A stretch of DNA of 64,000 nucleotides from NCBI RefSeq assembly GCF_000004825.1, contig NW_008805073.1, forward strand, positions 372,001 to 436,000, in the 5' to 3' direction. Source of the DNA: Heterostelium album PN500. Its lineage: Eukaryota > Evosea > Eumycetozoa > Acytosteliales > Acytosteliaceae. The position numbers were made by a program, and so were the translations under genes. Shown one piece after another: positions 60,152-64,000 of the stretch; the stretch's first letter is position 1, and every line of letters starts with the position of its first letter. The notes under the pieces are model-generated. The model had not been told where the DNA came from, searched no databases, and worked only from the letters and a program-made list of their open reading frames with translations.

Positions 60152-60411
60152 AATCTCATTGTCAAAGTAATAATAATATAATAAAGCATTAAACACACTC
60201 CAATATTGTTTTTAAATATCTTTTTATTCTTTTTTAATTTATTAAAATTCTATTTATTTTAAATAGATAGATAATTTATTTACCATTTTGATGTAAATTG
60301 TGATAATTTTAAGGATTGATTAAACTAATAGAAATCCTATTTGTTTTTTTTGTTTTTTTTTCTAGATTTTAGAAGATATTTAAAATATAATTTGTGAAGC
60401 TTTGTACTCTT

Positions 60412-62982
60412 TTAGTATTTACTCATATCAGAAACACTTACAACTGGATCTTGATAGGATGTCTTTGAAAATAAAGAAAAGAATAATAATTAGTATTTTT
60501 TTGAATAGTTTCATGATTAAAGGTTTCTTTAGAACTTACAAGGAATTCATTACCAAAGAAATCACCTTCTGGAGAGAGATGTAATGGTAGGACGGATGAT
60601 GCCTTCTTGTAGTCCTGTACGGTGATCCACCAAACGAATAGTGTGATGAATGGAAGCGGGAAACTAATGATAATACCTGGAATGAATGCTTTCAAAAGGA
60701 AAATACCGACTGCTGTCAACTGGTAGATGATCAATCCAACACATAATCTATTGAATACCAATGGCCATATTGTTCCACCCGATTGATACTTGGGACAGAA
60801 AGAATAGATATGGTTGTACTTGGAGACATAGAAATCGATCAAGAAATACATCAATCCAAATGGTAAAATGAAAGGTGACAATGTACTATATGATAGAGTA
60901 ATAACTAAAATAAGTAATTCTCTTGCATACTATAATAATATTAATTGAAAATAAATAAAAGTTAGTTAAAACAATAAACATTATTTGAATTGTATTTGGT
61001 TAGTCATATATTTAACACTTACTTTGATACTTGTCAGAGCTGTTGGATCATTACGTGACATTGCGTCAACTTTGTCACCTGGCGAGGTGACTCTAGTGGA
61101 ACGAATGATTCCGGCAATCAATTCGATTGGTCTGATAATGTCGAATGGAACAGAGGTCAGCGATTGTACAAGAATATAATTGATAAAGAATGACGATTGT
61201 GTTGGAAGCGATGAACCAAAGAGTGTGATGATTTGCTTCAATGTCAGATTTTCAATGACTCTGAAGAGTACAGAGAGCACCGATCCAGAGATCGTTACGA
61301 CAATGAAAACATTGACAACCAAGAATGCCCAATACGTAGTGAACACCTTGTGATAGAACATAGTCTTGGTGTTCTCTTTGTTGACGTGAACGAGTAACTT
61401 GATAAACAGTGGCAGCAGACCCATGAATGCAACCAAAGCCAACGAAGGAAGATAACCCTCAACCAGACCCTGAAGATATGGATTCAACTCGACAACCTTC
61501 ACCATCCAATTCAAAATTGGCACCTTGGCAAGATTCTCCAACTTGGATATGGCACTGATAGCAGTGACTGGAATCATATAAAAACAAAACAAAACAAAGA
61601 AAGCAATCGATATAACTATTCTTCTAAACATTCTTTCGTTACCTGAAATAACAAGATTTCCCCATTTTATATTTTTCTAAAAAGAGGAAGAAGAAAAAGA
61701 AGAAGAAGATATTCAAAAAAAGTTATTAATATTATAATTCATCATCTTTTACTTTTTCTACGTTTTGATACTTACGAATTCTGGAGCGGGTGTTACAATA
61801 AATTTATTTGGTTTCTCTGAGAATATACATGTGGAGCAAATGGATGCATTTGCCATACGATCGAATGTGATGAATCCAGCATTGGCGGTGTTGCTAGTCC
61901 AGTGGCGAATATTGCTCGGTGTCAAATCTGACAGTTTCCACTCCATTGCCGCAACACCTTCTTTAGGTAGCGATGCTTCTATTTGTGCTTCTTTCAGTTT
62001 TTCGTCGATCATCACCAGTTTCTTCTCGTAGTACGACAGCGAATCCTCTACTTCACCGCCGAGTGTACCTGGACGCCATCCTTTGGCACGAGTCGGTCTG
62101 AGATGTGTAATCTCTGTTTTCGATATGATACGATCAAGCTTTCGCTTGGTTGATCGATATTGACTCCAGAGATCTCGCAGCTTTGGTTCCTTGTAGACAA
62201 TGTGACACGCCAATATCTCTTTGGGATCAAAGAAATTCTGGAAATAGTTTCTCATATCGCTTTCATTCTTGATTGACTTGCTCATTTCCCTCACCATAAC
62301 AGAGTAGTTTCTTGGATGATGTTTTGACATCCATCTAATTCTTTTTTCGACATACTAATAATAATCAAATGTTAATGTTGGATATTTTTGTTTGTTTGTC
62401 ACTTGACTTGTCATGATGAATACTTACAATTAAATAAGTTCTTCTAAATAAAAATAATGATACACCAGTGAATAGTGGAATGGAAAGTGAATGTGCCCAG
62501 AGTCGCTTCGAACCTTCGGGGATTGATGCGATCGATACGGAATCGAGGTTGTTGATGGTGACTCCTTGTTCGTGGAGGTAGCTGTTGCTGCTTGTAAAGT
62601 TGAGTGGCAGTAGTACACCGATGCCAAACACCAAGATAATCGAGAGTAGTTGTATACAGAGAATGAGGAATCGCAAATGCATGTATGCGTCGATTCCACG
62701 CGATTCAAAAACCGACTCCACTGGAAAACTCCATGTGTAGCGCAGCCATGCTATCGGACTGGTGATGAGATGTGAAGTGGCGCCATTACTCTTGATGAGT
62801 CGCGCATTATAGAAACTTCTGTAGAAAAACCGCAGAAAATAAAAAAGAGTAAAGAGAATCGTTGCAATGATGATATTCGTGAAAAAATTCGATGAGAAAC
62901 CCTTCCAACCAGTCGTTAGACTGACCGTAGAGTTACTTGAACTACTATCGTTTTGTGGTGATAGAAAATCTGTTACTGCCAT
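60412..62982 (-). CDS. OSCA/TMEM63 (CSC1-like) mechanosensitive or osmosensitive cation channel, five exons
   Basis: Exons 62982-62428, 62354-61776, 61676-61023, 60929-60540 and 60462-60412, all phase 0, give 742 residues, typical of the family. The N-terminal helix is followed by the conserved RYTWSFPVESVFESRGIDAYMHLRF-type segment, and helices follow (LFTGVSLFLFRR). The second exon is the cytosolic RNA-recognition-like domain ending ANAGFITFDRMANASICS. The pore domain has FMGLLPLFIKLLVHV, FTTYWAFLVVNVF and RNDPTALTSI. The last exon is 16 codons (TSYQDPV...) and less certain. Start chosen at the first ATG after an upstream AT-rich region (MAVTDFLSP). A regulated Ca2+-permeable stretch channel is the family role. 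Confidence 0.9.
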
Positions 62983-64000
62983 CACTATCAATATATTATA
63001 TAACTATATAAATAAATATAACAACAAAAAAAAAAAAACTATATATCTATCTATAAATATATATAAATTATATTATTTACTAAACATTTATCTTTACAAA
63101 TTAATATAATCTATAGATTTGTGTTACGAAATGATGATTGATTACTACTACTACTATTAATTATTATTATTAATTGTAATCTTTAACTTTTCTATTATTT
63201 TCTCTCTCTGACTGTCTAATGAATAAATTAAAATTAGTATATCAAAATATAATGTAGTTGTCTTGTCAAATTGAAAATTTAGTTTGTTATAATAAAACAA
63301 GAAAAAATAAACTATTGTAATTAATATTATAATTGGATAATTGTCAATTGTGTGTTGGCACCGCTTTTCTTTTCTATTCTTTTTGGGTGATGAATGCTAG
63401 GGTATGAAAATAAAAGCTAAACAAATGTCAATTCTTATTTTATTATATTATTATGTTTGTTGGTAAAGTAATTACTTTTATTGGGTGACAGACAAACAGA
63501 CTAGAATGATTTAAAAATGTTCATTCTAAATAGACACTCCCCACAATTAAAAATGAAAATAATAATAATAATAAATAATAATAATTGACACTGTTGTTGT
63601 TGCAATATATTCAATTACTTTCTCATTGAATCAGATATCTTATCTTGTGTTTTTTGTGTGTGCTGTTTGTTGTCGTAGTCAATCTTCGCTGAGACATCAG
63701 ACTTTTTTAATGTTATAAAATTTAAGAAAGTGTGTGGTGTGTGTGTTTAGAATGAACATTTATTTTCAAAACGACAATTGTGTTATTCCCATATAAAACA
63801 AAACAGAATAGTTTTGAATGTTGGTGTTTGATAAAAATTATTAAATCTTCTTTACTTCTTTTTTTTTTAATCAAATCCATTTGTAATCTACAAAATATAA
63901 TTTGAGTGTATAAAGTGCAGTGAAGTAATATAAAAATTATAAACTTTACTTACTTTTTTTATTTATTTACTTAAATATTAAATGAATATTAACAAAAGGG
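62983..64000. other. Region upstream of the OSCA/TMEM63 gene
   Basis: About 1 kb of AT-rich DNA to the window edge, with A-run at 63028-63039, ATT repeats at 63151-63174 and TGTG repeats near 63654-63663 and 63732-63748. No coding sequence. Confidence 0.5.

Noticed and set aside
1-64000. CRISPR arrays, operons and bacterial signals
   Set aside because: The window is eukaryotic, with spliced genes and no regularly spaced palindromic repeats; triplet repeats in coding regions explain the periodic signals.

Overview
The window is nuclear DNA from a social amoeba (dictyostelid). Three things point there: very AT-rich intergenic DNA and short AT-rich introns (GTAAGT/GTATGT donors, T-rich acceptors); proteins full of Asn, Gln and Asp/Lys runs from AAT, CAA and TCTTTA repeats; and dictyostelid-type families (FNIP repeats, Cys-rich GPI-type surface proteins, a UK-UPRT fusion, a peroxisomal 4CL-like ligase). 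Coding GC is moderate, so a group 1-3 genus (Cavenderia, Heterostelium or Tieghemostelium type) fits better than D. discoideum or D. purpureum; this is inference. All splice sites below were placed by eye, keeping frame and protein-family continuity.

Layout. 0-2.3 kb: IPP isomerase, converging with a two-pass membrane protein. 4-10.4 kb: four tandem paralogues of a secreted Cys-rich surface protein with the same intron; copies 2 and 3 are intact, copy 1 has two frame breaks, copy 4 an in-frame TGA. 11-19.4 kb: a 4-coumarate-CoA ligase-like enzyme ending SKL and the 2001-residue ribosome-biogenesis factor URB1. 19.5-25.5 kb is an accessory island: tRNA-Asp(GTC), a 16-bp palindrome, a tRNA-like/SINE-like block, a hAT transposon with a complete 8-exon transposase and inverted ends, a small possible zinc-binding gene, and the orphan 3' exon of an amino-acid permease.

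25.9-33.4 kb: thiamine pyrophosphokinase, a protein of three GNAT-like repeats, and a Gln/Asn-rich Nudix hydrolase with a frame break. 33.4-43.5 kb: two very long intergenic regions flank a convergent pair, a RhoGAP and a small RING/TRAF-finger/CBM20 protein. 43.5-51 kb: KIN17, an FNIP-repeat protein, an ependymin-like secreted protein divergent from a small LPMO-like secreted protein, and a uridine kinase-UPRT fusion. 51-63 kb: a P4-ATPase flippase, an EF-hand protein resembling EFCAB9, a small secreted Cys-rich protein, and an OSCA/TMEM63 channel.

Most genes are unlinked housekeeping functions. The points most worth a second look are the RING-TRAF-CBM20 fusion (an E3-type module joined to a glycogen/starch-binding domain), the LPMO-like mature N-terminal histidine, the triple GNAT protein with one intact cofactor motif, the EFCAB9-like protein in a lineage without flagella, and the island where a permease has lost its 5' half beside a transposon.
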